This document shows positions 40,872 through 47,998 of a stretch of DNA of 48,364 nucleotides, piece by piece. Numbering within the stretch: position 1 is the stretch's first letter; each line of letters opens with the position of its first letter. This DNA comes from DASXSB01 sp036506275 (GTDB taxonomy: Bacteria > Methylomirabilota > Methylomirabilia > Rokubacteriales > CSP1-6): positions 1 to 48,364 of the forward strand of contig DASXSB010000105.1 in assembly GCA_036506275.1 (NCBI GenBank), written 5' to 3'. The notes below the pieces were generated by a model. That model did not search any database and was not told the DNA's origin. It worked only from the letters and a program-made list of their open reading frames with translations. The position numbers were made by a program, and so were the translations under genes.

Positions 40872-41498
40872 TCAAGTCTTGGCGGCGATCACGCCCACGG
40901 CGTCGGCCAGCCGAACCAGCTCCGCCACCGAGCCCGCCCGCATCTTCTCCATGACCCGCGCCCGGTGGACCTTGACGGTCTTCTCGCCGATCCCGAGCGC
41001 GGCCGCGATCTGCTTGTTCAGCATCCCCGTCACCACGAGGGCAAATACTTCGGTCTCGCGCGAAGTGAGTCGGCTGACGCGCTGCCGGATCTCCGTCATA
41101 CGGGCCTCGGTGCCGAGATCGTGCGTGTCCTTCGCCAGGGCCCGCTGGATGGCATCGAGCAGATCCTCACTCTCGAAAGGCTTGGTGAGGAAGTCGACCG
41201 CTCCCGCCTTCATGGCCCGCACACTCATCGCGACGTCTCCGTGGCCCGTGATGAACACGATGGCGCTGCGGTGCGTCGCGTTCGCGAGCGCCTGCTGCAG
41301 ATCGAGGCCGGTGAGGCCAGGCATCCGGACGTCGAGGACGACGCAGCAAGGCCCCGCCGCCGGTGCGCAAGCGAGAAACTCCCGGGCGGAGACGAACGCC
41401 CGCACCGCATATCCGGCCGACGCCACGAGCCGGGTGACGCTCGTCCGCACGGAGGCGTCGTCGTCCACGATGAACACCGTCGGCGCCGACGCCATCAT
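40872..41498 (-). CDS. FixJ/NarL-type response regulator
   Basis: A 208-residue regulator. The receiver (about 7-122) has IVDDDASVRTSV, phospho-acceptor Asp56 (VVLDVRMPG), the Thr in FITGHGDVAMS and the Lys in LTKPFESEDL. The LuxR-type helix-turn-helix (about 140-200) has LTSRETEVFALVVTGMLNKQIA and GIGEKTVKVHRARVMEKM. It pairs with the histidine kinase just upstream, whose stop overlaps its ATG (ATGA). FixJ-type regulators bind short inverted repeats, so it is a candidate reader of the motif found in five places here (inference). Confidence 0.94.
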   Translation of the reverse strand: MMASAPTVFIVDDDASVRTSVTRLVASAGYAVRAFVSAREFLACAPAAGPCCVVLDVRMPGLTGLDLQQALANATHRSAIVFITGHGDVAMSVRAMKAGAVDFLTKPFESEDLLDAIQRALAKDTHDLGTEARMTEIRQRVSRLTSRETEVFALVVTGMLNKQIAAALGIGEKTVKVHRARVMEKMRAGSVAELVRLADAVGVIAAKT

Positions 41499-42874
41499 GA
41501 CCGCTGCTCCACGTCCACCGGCAACGTGAATTCAAATGTTGCGCCGCCGGCGGCGTTGTTCGAAGCCTGCAGCCGGCCGCCGTGGGCGTCGACGATGGCG
41601 CGCGCTATGGCAAGGCCCATGCCCAATCCATCGACCTTGGTCGTATAGAGGGATTCGAATAGCCGGTCGATGTCTCGCATCTCCACGCCGGTTCCGGAAT
41701 CCTCGACGGCCACGGAGACGGACGAGGGGCCGGCCCGGGACGTCCGGATCACGAGGGCGGGGTCGCGGCCGTTGGGCTCGCGCATCGCCTCGAGGCCGTT
41801 GAGGACCATGTTGAGGACCACCTGCTGAAGCTGGACTCTGTCACCGCGCACCATCGGCAAACCGGAGGCGGGCTGCAAGGTCATCGGCACGTTGCGGACA
41901 CCCATGTCGTGCCGGATGACGTCCGCCACCGCACTGACGACATCGTTGATGTCGAGCGGCACCTGCTCGGGCGGATCCTTCCGCAGCAGACCGCGGAGCC
42001 GGCGAATTACCTCCGTGGCTCGCCTGTCGTCGGCCACGATGTCGTTCAGGATCTCGCGTACCTCGGGAAGGTTGGGGACGTCGGTCCCGAGGAAGCGCTG
42101 CGCGACCTGGGCGTTGTTGAGGATCGCCGTCAAGGGCTGGTTGAGCTCGTGCGCGAGGGAGGCGGTGAGCTCGCCCAACGCGGAGACGCGGCCGATGTGT
42201 GTCAGCTCGTGTCGCAGGCGCGCCGTTTCACGCAGGCGCTCGGCGAGCGACAGCTCCATCCGCTTGCGCTCGAGGGCGCTGGCAAACGCTTCGCTCAGGA
42301 GGCGGAGCCGATCGACGAGCTCATCCGGCCACGTGCGGTCGTCTCGGACCGAGTCGAAGGAAAGGACGCCGAGCATCGGTCCACCGGCGCGCAATGGAAT
42401 CGACAGATGCGAGCGCGTCCCCAACCGGGCATAGCTTTCGCGATCGGTCTTGGCCTCAGCGGGAAGCTCGGCAGCCCGGGAAAATCGGACGACGCCACCA
42501 CCCCGGACCGTAGCCGCCGTCCACGGGAACTGCTCGTGCGCGAGAAGGATCGACGGGAGCTCCGCGATGCCAGGTCCGGCATACGACACGCGGATGCCCG
42601 ATGCGGCGGCAACGTACTCATCCAGGTTGCCGCGATCCACGCCGAGGAACGCGATCATCTGCTGGAGCGCGCCCTCCAGCGCTGCGTCCAGATCGCCGGC
42701 ATCGACGTGAATGAGCTTTGCCGAGAGTTCCGCCAGCAGCGCCTCGAATCGCAGGCGGCCCTCGAGGAGACGCTGCGCCCGCCCGCCGCGGGCGCGGTGG
42801 AAAAGCAGCCACACGACAAGCGACGTCTCGACGAGGATCACCACGATGGCGACGACCGCGGACGTCGGGCCCAT
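41495..42874 (-). CDS. Histidine kinase with GAF domain
   Basis: A 459-residue kinase. One N-terminal helix (AVVAIVVILVETSLVVWLLF) anchors it; a GAF-like domain follows (about 45-205, with LSIPLRAGGPMLGVLSFDSV). The H-box is ASLAHELNQPLTAILNNAQ with His242, a FixL/DctB-like HisKA, and the catalytic domain has NMVLNGLEAM, DSGTGV and GLGMGLAIARAIVDAHGG. ATG 42874 is the first start with good sequence. It is the cognate partner of the FixJ-type regulator. No PAS-heme motif is visible, so the signal is unknown. Confidence 0.93.
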   Translation of the reverse strand: MGPTSAVVAIVVILVETSLVVWLLFHRARGGRAQRLLEGRLRFEALLAELSAKLIHVDAGDLDAALEGALQQMIAFLGVDRGNLDEYVAAASGIRVSYAGPGIAELPSILLAHEQFPWTAATVRGGGVVRFSRAAELPAEAKTDRESYARLGTRSHLSIPLRAGGPMLGVLSFDSVRDDRTWPDELVDRLRLLSEAFASALERKRMELSLAERLRETARLRHELTHIGRVSALGELTASLAHELNQPLTAILNNAQVAQRFLGTDVPNLPEVREILNDIVADDRRATEVIRRLRGLLRKDPPEQVPLDINDVVSAVADVIRHDMGVRNVPMTLQPASGLPMVRGDRVQLQQVVLNMVLNGLEAMREPNGRDPALVIRTSRAGPSSVSVAVEDSGTGVEMRDIDRLFESLYTTKVDGLGMGLAIARAIVDAHGGRLQASNNAAGGATFEFTLPVDVEQRS

Positions 42875-42879
42875 AGTCG

Positions 42880-43176
42880 TCAGGCGGCGGGAGCCGCCAA
42901 TCCCGTTGCTCCGTGCCCGCCGGCAGCCAGCCACGTCGTCCCCGACCGCCCCGTCGCGGGCGTCGACCGGGAAATGGCGCGCTCGTCCGGGGCGGCGGCC
43001 ATCCCGCGGTTCATGAACACGCGGCGGCACCTGTCGCCGCCGCAGAAGCGCTGAGAAACGTCGTCGAGCTCTGCGCCACAGGTGGCGCACGTTGCGACGA
43101 CCGACCGATGCCCGTCGCCCACCCGTGGGTACGCGCTCGCCCACGCCGCGGTTTCCCTGACGGAGACGATGCTCAT
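42880..43176 (-). CDS. Small cysteine-cluster (zinc) protein, 98 residues
   Basis: ATG 43176 overlaps the stop of the GlsB-type gene (ATGA), and the stop is five bases before the kinase ATG, so it is embedded in the operon. The core CATCGAELDDVSQRFCGGDRCRRVFMNRG holds four Cys plus Arg/Met residues that look like a treble-clef or zinc-ribbon finger (CxxC-N11-CxxxxC). The rest is Ala/Gly/Thr-rich. Function unknown. Confidence 0.65.
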   Translation of the reverse strand: MSIVSVRETAAWASAYPRVGDGHRSVVATCATCGAELDDVSQRFCGGDRCRRVFMNRGMAAAPDERAISRSTPATGRSGTTWLAAGGHGATGLAAPAA

Positions 43177-43448
43177 GGGCGGAGTGCCCCGGAGCGCCAA
43201 AGGCTTCGCTGAGCGGCGATGACGAGGAGCGCGCCCGCGCACCCGACCAGGAACGTCATCGGCATCCCGGCCTGGTTGGCGATGACGAACCGGAGCATCA
43301 CGCCGGCGAGCACGCTTCCGATGAGACCGAGCACCATATCGTGAATGAAGCCGTACCCTCCTGCGTGGGAGAGCGCCTCCACCGTCCACCCGGTCGCGAT
43401 CGCGGCCAGGACCAGCATCGGGGCCATTTGCACGATGTATTCAGACAT
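43173..43448 (-). CDS. GlsB/YeaQ/YmgE-type membrane protein, second copy
   Basis: A 91-residue protein with three helices: YIVQMAPMLVLAAIATGWTV, FIHDMVLGLIGSVLAGVMLRFV and MTFLVGCAGALLVIAAQRSL. The HDMVLGLIG turn and Gly pattern match the transglycosylase-associated family, as in the protein at 26319. It is a diverged paralogue, not a recent copy. Its stop overlaps the next gene's ATG by four bases. A 95-base gap with no clear signal separates it from the upstream gene. Confidence 0.78.
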   Translation of the reverse strand: MSEYIVQMAPMLVLAAIATGWTVEALSHAGGYGFIHDMVLGLIGSVLAGVMLRFVIANQAGMPMTFLVGCAGALLVIAAQRSLWRSGALRP

Positions 43449-43543
43449 GAGACCTGCCGCCTTTCTGCGGAGTGTCCGCGCTCAGGGCGATGCCGCACCC
43501 GATCCACCGAACGGTCGGGCGCGGCATCGGCGCCGAGGGACTG

Positions 43544-44377
43544 CTATTGGTTGCCGATGGACACGACGAAGCGGACCGTCTCCTCGTGATACGGCGAGGG
43601 GATGTACGCCAGCTCCAGACGGACCTCCTTCAACGTCTTGGCCTTCAGCGCCTCGGCGGGGAAGTCCACGTCCAGCGATTGGGTCGCTTCCTGGCCGGGA
43701 TCGAGGCGCTCACTGCCGTAGCTGGCGAACTTGAGCGTCGGTTCCGTCCGGGTGTCCTCCAGCTTGATGGGCTGGCCCTGCGCATCGATGTACTGGAGCT
43801 TCCCCGCGACGAGGCGGACGGTCTGATCGGTAGAGCTATTCTTCAGTACGACCTTCGCCGTGAGCTTCGCCGGGGAGACGACGCGGCCGGAACCCTGTTC
43901 CACCCGCTCCGTGACCTTCATGTCCGTCACCTCTCCCGTGAGGATTCCGGCCTTCACCGTCATCGCGGCCGGCGTCACGCTGTAGGTCTTGTCCTCGATC
44001 ACGGCCGCGACGGCGGCCGGCTGCGGCGCGGGGGCAAACGTCATCCAGGCCACGGCGGCCACGACTCCGGCGCCGAGTCCCCATCGCCAGATCTTGATGC
44101 CAGTCCTTTCGTCGCCAGTACTCTCCGTTGGCCAGAACTTGCGCTGAACGACGATCGGGACGACCGCTCCGATGAATGCGATGATGGCCGGCACCACGAG
44201 GCCGGCTCCCGCGAACGTTCCCAGCGTCCTCACGATGACGTTCGCCCCGACGGCCCCCGCCACTCCGAGGATGACGTCCCACTTGAGTCCGTGACCTTTT
44301 GGTTTCATCACCAAGCCCGCCACCAAACCCGCCGACAGTCCTACGAGCACCCACGTCACGAACATGATGAAACTCAT
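43544..44377 (-). CDS. GlsB-type membrane domain fused to a beta-rich domain
   Basis: A 277-residue protein. Residues 1-85 are a GlsB/YeaQ-like three-helix domain (SAGLVAGLVMKPKGHGLKWDVILGVAG). A fourth helix follows near 100-115 (GLGAGVVAAVAWMTF). Residues 130-277 form a soluble, strand-rich domain (TVKAGILTGEVTDMKV, AKVVLKNSSTDQTVRLVAGKLQYID, LDPGQEATQSLDVDF) that looks like an immunoglobulin-type sandwich, probably outside the plasma membrane. AAGGAG precedes the ATG. It is 20 bases after the GntR gene. I know of no named protein with this fusion. Confidence 0.8.
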   Translation of the reverse strand: MSFIMFVTWVLVGLSAGLVAGLVMKPKGHGLKWDVILGVAGAVGANVIVRTLGTFAGAGLVVPAIIAFIGAVVPIVVQRKFWPTESTGDERTGIKIWRWGLGAGVVAAVAWMTFAPAPQPAAVAAVIEDKTYSVTPAAMTVKAGILTGEVTDMKVTERVEQGSGRVVSPAKLTAKVVLKNSSTDQTVRLVAGKLQYIDAQGQPIKLEDTRTEPTLKFASYGSERLDPGQEATQSLDVDFPAEALKAKTLKEVRLELAYIPSPYHEETVRFVVSIGNQ

Positions 44378-44397
44378 GGCTCTTCTCCTTCACCCCG

Positions 44398-45444
44398 TCA
44401 GGGGTTCAACGCATCATTTCCCACTGCCGAGCGAATCGCGCTCCGCCGCGCGCTTGGACGCCTGTGGCCGTCGCGCGGAACTGCGGGTCTGTCGCGGCTC
44501 GGGCGGACGAGGACGGCCGCGAGCATCTCGATCGCTCGGGGGTCCAGGGCCCGGTCGTCGATCATGACTTGCACGTCGGGGTCACCGAGCTGTCGGACCC
44601 GCTCCGCCGCCGAACTCGAGCAGACGATGACGCTTACCCGTCGCACGAGACGCCGCAGCGCCGGCTCTTCGGCGGGGCACGCTCCCACGAGCGTGATATT
44701 CGGCAAGCCCGCGTTTGCGATCGAGTGCTCGAGGTTGTGCGCGGTCTCGACGCCGTCCGAAGCCACCCCCACCCGCGTCCCGGGCGGAAGCTGAGCGAGG
44801 CGGTGGAGCGTCTCGAGATGGGCCTCGGCGAGAAGCGCGATCACAGGAACACGCCGCCCGGTCAACGCCCGCTCCACCTCGGGGAGATGGCAGAAGCTCG
44901 TGACCGCGGCTCGCCAGCGTGCGGGTCGGGGCTGGCGCCGCGTCACTCCCGCCAGATCCGCGAGCAGCACCTTGTCGACGCTGATCGGAAGGCTGGCCTC
45001 GAGCTGCCCAGCGAAGAAATCGAGCTCGGGCGGGCTGCACTCGACGAGGAGGATTTCCACGGTCTCTTCGAGGGCGGCGGGCCGTACGCCGCCCAGGCTG
45101 AGCACCCCCACCGCCAGCTCATCGGCGGTCATTCCGAGGGCGGCGCCGCGCATCACCACGTCCTGCAGGAACCCTTCTCTCAGTCGCGGCGACGGGCGGA
45201 GCGGGGGCGCCGGAGCCACGAACACGCCTTTGCCCCGCCGCGCCTCCACGTAGCCGCTCTGCTTGAGATCATCGATCACCCGCCCCACCGTGTTGGCGTT
45301 AATACCGAGGAACCCGGCGAGCTCGCGGATGCTGGGCAGGGGCTGGTCCTGGGGAACGCCGCCGCTCTCGATGGCGTGCTTGAGCTGCTCCGTCAGTTGC
45401 CGACGGATCGGGATCGGGCTGTGGGCGTCGACGCGCAGGTTCAT
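44398..45444 (-). CDS. GntR-family regulator with large C-terminal domain
   Basis: A 348-residue repressor-type protein. Residues 1-75 are a GntR winged helix (PIPIRRQLTEQLKHAIESG, LPSIRELAGFLGINANTVGRVIDDL, GYVEARRGKGVFV), like the YtrA branch. The remaining ~270 residues look like a two-lobed alpha/beta sensor (VEILLVECSPPELDFF, RVPVIALLAEAHLETL, VIVCSSSAAERVRQL). Most YtrA-type regulators have only a short C-terminus. I use ATG 45444, which follows GGGGATCACC. It is divergent from groES, with an inverted-repeat operator between them, and is followed by the GlsB-type/kinase genes. Confidence 0.85.
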   Translation of the reverse strand: MNLRVDAHSPIPIRRQLTEQLKHAIESGGVPQDQPLPSIRELAGFLGINANTVGRVIDDLKQSGYVEARRGKGVFVAPAPPLRPSPRLREGFLQDVVMRGAALGMTADELAVGVLSLGGVRPAALEETVEILLVECSPPELDFFAGQLEASLPISVDKVLLADLAGVTRRQPRPARWRAAVTSFCHLPEVERALTGRRVPVIALLAEAHLETLHRLAQLPPGTRVGVASDGVETAHNLEHSIANAGLPNITLVGACPAEEPALRRLVRRVSVIVCSSSAAERVRQLGDPDVQVMIDDRALDPRAIEMLAAVLVRPSRDRPAVPRDGHRRPSARRSAIRSAVGNDALNP

Positions 45445-45472
45445 GGTGATCCCCATCACTGTATGAGCTAGA

Positions 45473-45520
45473 TAGTACACTATATCTAAAATGTCCGTGT
45501 GTACTATTTTAGTGGTACAC
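45473..45520. promoter_or_regulatory. GntR-type operator between gntR and groES
   Basis: GTGTAC (45499-45504) and GTACAC (45515-45520) form a perfect inverted repeat with a 10-base centre. A third half-site, TAGTACAC (45473-45480), is inverted against GTGTACTA (45499-45506). The region is unusually AT-rich for this window and has a TATAGT -10-like box on the minus strand (45479-45484). It resembles the AGTGTA/TACACT operators reported for YtrA-type GntR proteins. No CIRCE element is seen. Confidence 0.7.
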
Positions 45521-45578
45521 TCTGGGTGCTGGAAACCCCCAAGCACGCTCACACCACCTCGAGAGGGAGGCATGCACC

Positions 45579-45947
45579 ATGGCTCACGCCACCACCACGA
45601 AGATGCGCCGAGTTCCCGACCGCGCCCCTGCCCACGCCATGGCTCGGCCCTCGGGCCCGATGCTGCGCCCTCTCCACGACCGCGTCCTCGTCAAACGTCT
45701 CGACGAGGAGGACGAGAAGCACGGCCGCATCATCATCCCCGATACCGCGAAGGAAAAGCCGCAGGCGGGCGCGGTGGTGGCGGTCGGATCCGGCAAGGTG
45801 ACGGAGGACGGCAAGACGCTGCCGCTCGCGGTGAAGGCCGGCGATCGCATCCTGTTCGCCAAGTATTCCGGGAGCGAGATCAAGCTGGACGGCGAGGAGT
45901 ACCTCATCATGAGGGAGGAGGACATCCTTGGCGTCCTGGGCTCGTGA
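45579..45947 (+). CDS. groES: Co-chaperonin GroES with N-terminal extension
   Basis: A 122-residue GroES (usual length about 95). The core begins LRPLHDRVLVKRLDEEDEKHGRIIIPDTAKEKPQ (in parts, from residue 29), and the C-terminus is LIMREEDILGVLGS. GGAGG eight bases before ATG 45579 supports the long form; the internal ATG 45660 has no Shine-Dalgarno. The extra 27 residues are basic and Ala/Pro-rich. It caps the GroEL ring. It is divergent from the GntR gene, and groL follows after 53 bases. Confidence 0.95.
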   Translation: MAHATTTKMRRVPDRAPAHAMARPSGPMLRPLHDRVLVKRLDEEDEKHGRIIIPDTAKEKPQAGAVVAVGSGKVTEDGKTLPLAVKAGDRILFAKYSGSEIKLDGEEYLIMREEDILGVLGS

Positions 45948-46000
45948 ACGAGCGGCGCGCTGCTGTCAACCATTCGTGAATCGCCAGGAGGAGTGTCTTC

Positions 46001-47620
46001 ATGCCTAAGCAGCTTCTGTTCCACGAGGAAGCCCGCGCGACGCTCTTGCGCGGAATCAACGTCATGGCGCACGCCGTCACCGTCACCTTGGGGCCCAAGG
46101 GTCGGAACGTCGTCATCGCCAGGAAATTCGGGAGCCCGACCATCACGAAGGACGGCGTGACCGTCGCCAAGGAAATCTCGCTCAAAGACCCCGGCCAGGA
46201 CCTGGGGGCGCAGATGATCAAGGAGGTCGCCGCCAAGACGTCGGACGTGGCGGGCGATGGGACGACCACCGCCACCGTGCTCGCCCACGCGATATTTCGC
46301 GAGGGGCTTCGGAACGTGACCGCCGGTGCGAACCCGATGGCGCTGAAGCGGGGGATCGAGCAGGCGGTCGATACGGTGGTCGCGGAGCTGAAGCACATGT
46401 CGAAGGCCACCAAGGACAAGAAGGAGATCGCCCAGGTCGCCACCATCGCCGCCAACAACGACAAGACGATCGGCACCTTGATCGCGGAGGCCATGGAGAA
46501 GGTCGGCAAGGACGGCGTCATCACCGTCGAAGAGGCGAAGACGATGGAGACCACCCTCGACGTCGTCGAGGGAATGCAGTTCGACCGGGGCTACCTCTCG
46601 CCGTACTTCGCCACGGATGCCGAACGCATGGAGGCGGTCCTGGAAGACGCCGTCGTCCTCATCCACGAGAAGAAGATCAGCGTGATGAAGGACCTCCTGC
46701 CGCTGCTGGAGCAGGTGGCGCAGGCGGGCACGCCGCTCCTCATCGTTGCCGAGGACCTGGAGGGCGAGGCCCTGGCGACACTGGTCGTCAACAAGCTCCG
46801 CGGGACGCTCGCCTGCTGCGCCGTCAAGGCGCCGGGCTTCGGCGACCGCCGGAAGGCCATGCTCGAGGACCTCGCCACCGTGACCGGGGGCAAGGCGATC
46901 ACGGAAGAACTCGGGATCAAGCTGGAGAGTCTCAAGCTGGAGGACCTGGGCCGCGCCAAGAAGGTCGTCGTGGACAAGGACAAGACCACGATCATCGAGG
47001 GCGCGGGCAGCACCAAGGCCATCGAAGGCCGTATCAAGCAGCTCCGTGCCCAGATCGAGGAGACAACCTCGGATTACGACCGGGAAAAGCTCCAGGAACG
47101 ACTCGCGAAGCTTGCCGGTGGCGTGGCCGTCGTCAAGGTGGGGGCGGCCACCGAGACCGAGATGAAGGAAAAGAAGGCACGGGTCGAGGATGCGCTGAAT
47201 GCGACGCGGGCGGCGGTGGAAGAGGGGATCGTGCCGGGAGGCGGCGTCGCGCTGCTCCGCGCGGCGGACGCCCTCGACGGCTTGAAGCTCGAGGGCGACG
47301 AGGGAACCGGCGTCCGCATCGTGCGGCGCGCGCTCGAGGAGCCGATTCGCCAGATCGTGGAGAACGCCGGGCTCGAGGGCTCGGTGGTCGTCGAGAAGGT
47401 GAAGACCATGGTTCCGCTCACGCGGGGCTTCGACGCCGACACCAATGAATACGTCGACATGATGGCGGCGGGGATCATCGACCCCACCAAGGTCGAGCGC
47501 GTCGCTCTCCAGAATGCAGCCTCCATCGCGTCATTGCTGCTCACGACGGAAGTGCTCATCACGGACCTCGTGGAGACGGCGGAGGCCGCCTCTTCCATGG
47601 GCCACGGTCGAAACTTCTAG
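46001..47620 (+). CDS. groL: Chaperonin GroEL (60 kDa)
   Basis: A 539-residue chaperonin. Signatures are TLGPKGRNVVIARKFG, KDGVTVAKEI and the nucleotide-binding DVAGDGTTTATVLA; GGGVALLRA is near residue 413. Start ATG 46001 follows AGGAGGAG. The C-terminus is AAEASSMGHGRNF-like and lacks the GGM-repeat tail that most housekeeping GroELs carry, which with the unusual upstream control suggests this may be a second, specialised copy. The rest of the genome is not visible. Confidence 0.97.
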   Translation: MPKQLLFHEEARATLLRGINVMAHAVTVTLGPKGRNVVIARKFGSPTITKDGVTVAKEISLKDPGQDLGAQMIKEVAAKTSDVAGDGTTTATVLAHAIFREGLRNVTAGANPMALKRGIEQAVDTVVAELKHMSKATKDKKEIAQVATIAANNDKTIGTLIAEAMEKVGKDGVITVEEAKTMETTLDVVEGMQFDRGYLSPYFATDAERMEAVLEDAVVLIHEKKISVMKDLLPLLEQVAQAGTPLLIVAEDLEGEALATLVVNKLRGTLACCAVKAPGFGDRRKAMLEDLATVTGGKAITEELGIKLESLKLEDLGRAKKVVVDKDKTTIIEGAGSTKAIEGRIKQLRAQIEETTSDYDREKLQERLAKLAGGVAVVKVGAATETEMKEKKARVEDALNATRAAVEEGIVPGGGVALLRAADALDGLKLEGDEGTGVRIVRRALEEPIRQIVENAGLEGSVVVEKVKTMVPLTRGFDADTNEYVDMMAAGIIDPTKVERVALQNAASIASLLLTTEVLITDLVETAEAASSMGHGRNF

Positions 47621-47656
47621 CGGCGCGAAAGTCACCACCCATTGCCGTGCCGACGG

Positions 47657-47684
47657 CGCCCGCCGGTGCTTCCACCGGCGGGCG
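47657..47684 (+). terminator. Strong hairpin after groL
   Basis: A 12-base-pair perfect stem (CGCCCGCCGGTG with CACCGGCGGGCG) and a CTTC loop, 37 bases after the groL stop. There is no T run, so it may act as a terminator or as an RNA-stabilising 3' structure. It argues against the upstream start of the following small gene. Confidence 0.6.
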
Positions 47685-47715
47685 AGCACGCCGGCTGCCC
47701 CGAAAGGCGGGACGT

Positions 47716-47877
47716 GTGCCGATCACGCAGAGGTGCCTCACATGTACGAGCGAGTTACCGGACGGAGTGCACGGCTATTGCAACGACGCATGCTTCATGA
47801 AGGCGGGCCGCGCCCGGCGTTCTCCCGGGCGCACGGCCGCCCGTCGCCGCCGGCGCCGGGGCGGCCGCAAGCTCTAG
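47716..47877 (+). CDS. Small cysteine-containing basic protein, 53 residues
   Basis: From GTG 47716 the protein reads PITQRCLTCTSELPDGVHGYCNDACF and then a basic tail (RRSPGRTAARRRRRRGGRKL). The CxxC and CxxxC pairs suggest one zinc finger. A longer reading back to 47647 would put the groL hairpin inside the gene, so I prefer the shorter start. The Arg-rich tail may bind nucleic acid. Function unknown. Confidence 0.5.
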   Translation: MPITQRCLTCTSELPDGVHGYCNDACFMKAGRARRSPGRTAARRRRRRGGRKL

Positions 47878-47998
47878 CGCGGGCCACACCGCGGCTGCTT
47901 CCGCGAAACGCGCACGATCCGGATGGGGCGGCAGGGATGCCGGCGATCGACGAACGTCGTGCGCGCGACCCCAGATCCAGCGACGGAGGGACAACCGT

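Noticed and set aside
44464..45471. A 335-codon plus-strand frame opposite the GntR gene.
   Set aside because: No motifs; the minus-strand GntR winged helix is clear.
45444..46000. CIRCE element for HrcA control of groESL.
   Set aside because: No TTAGCACTC-N9-GAGTGCTAA or near match before groES or between groES and groL.
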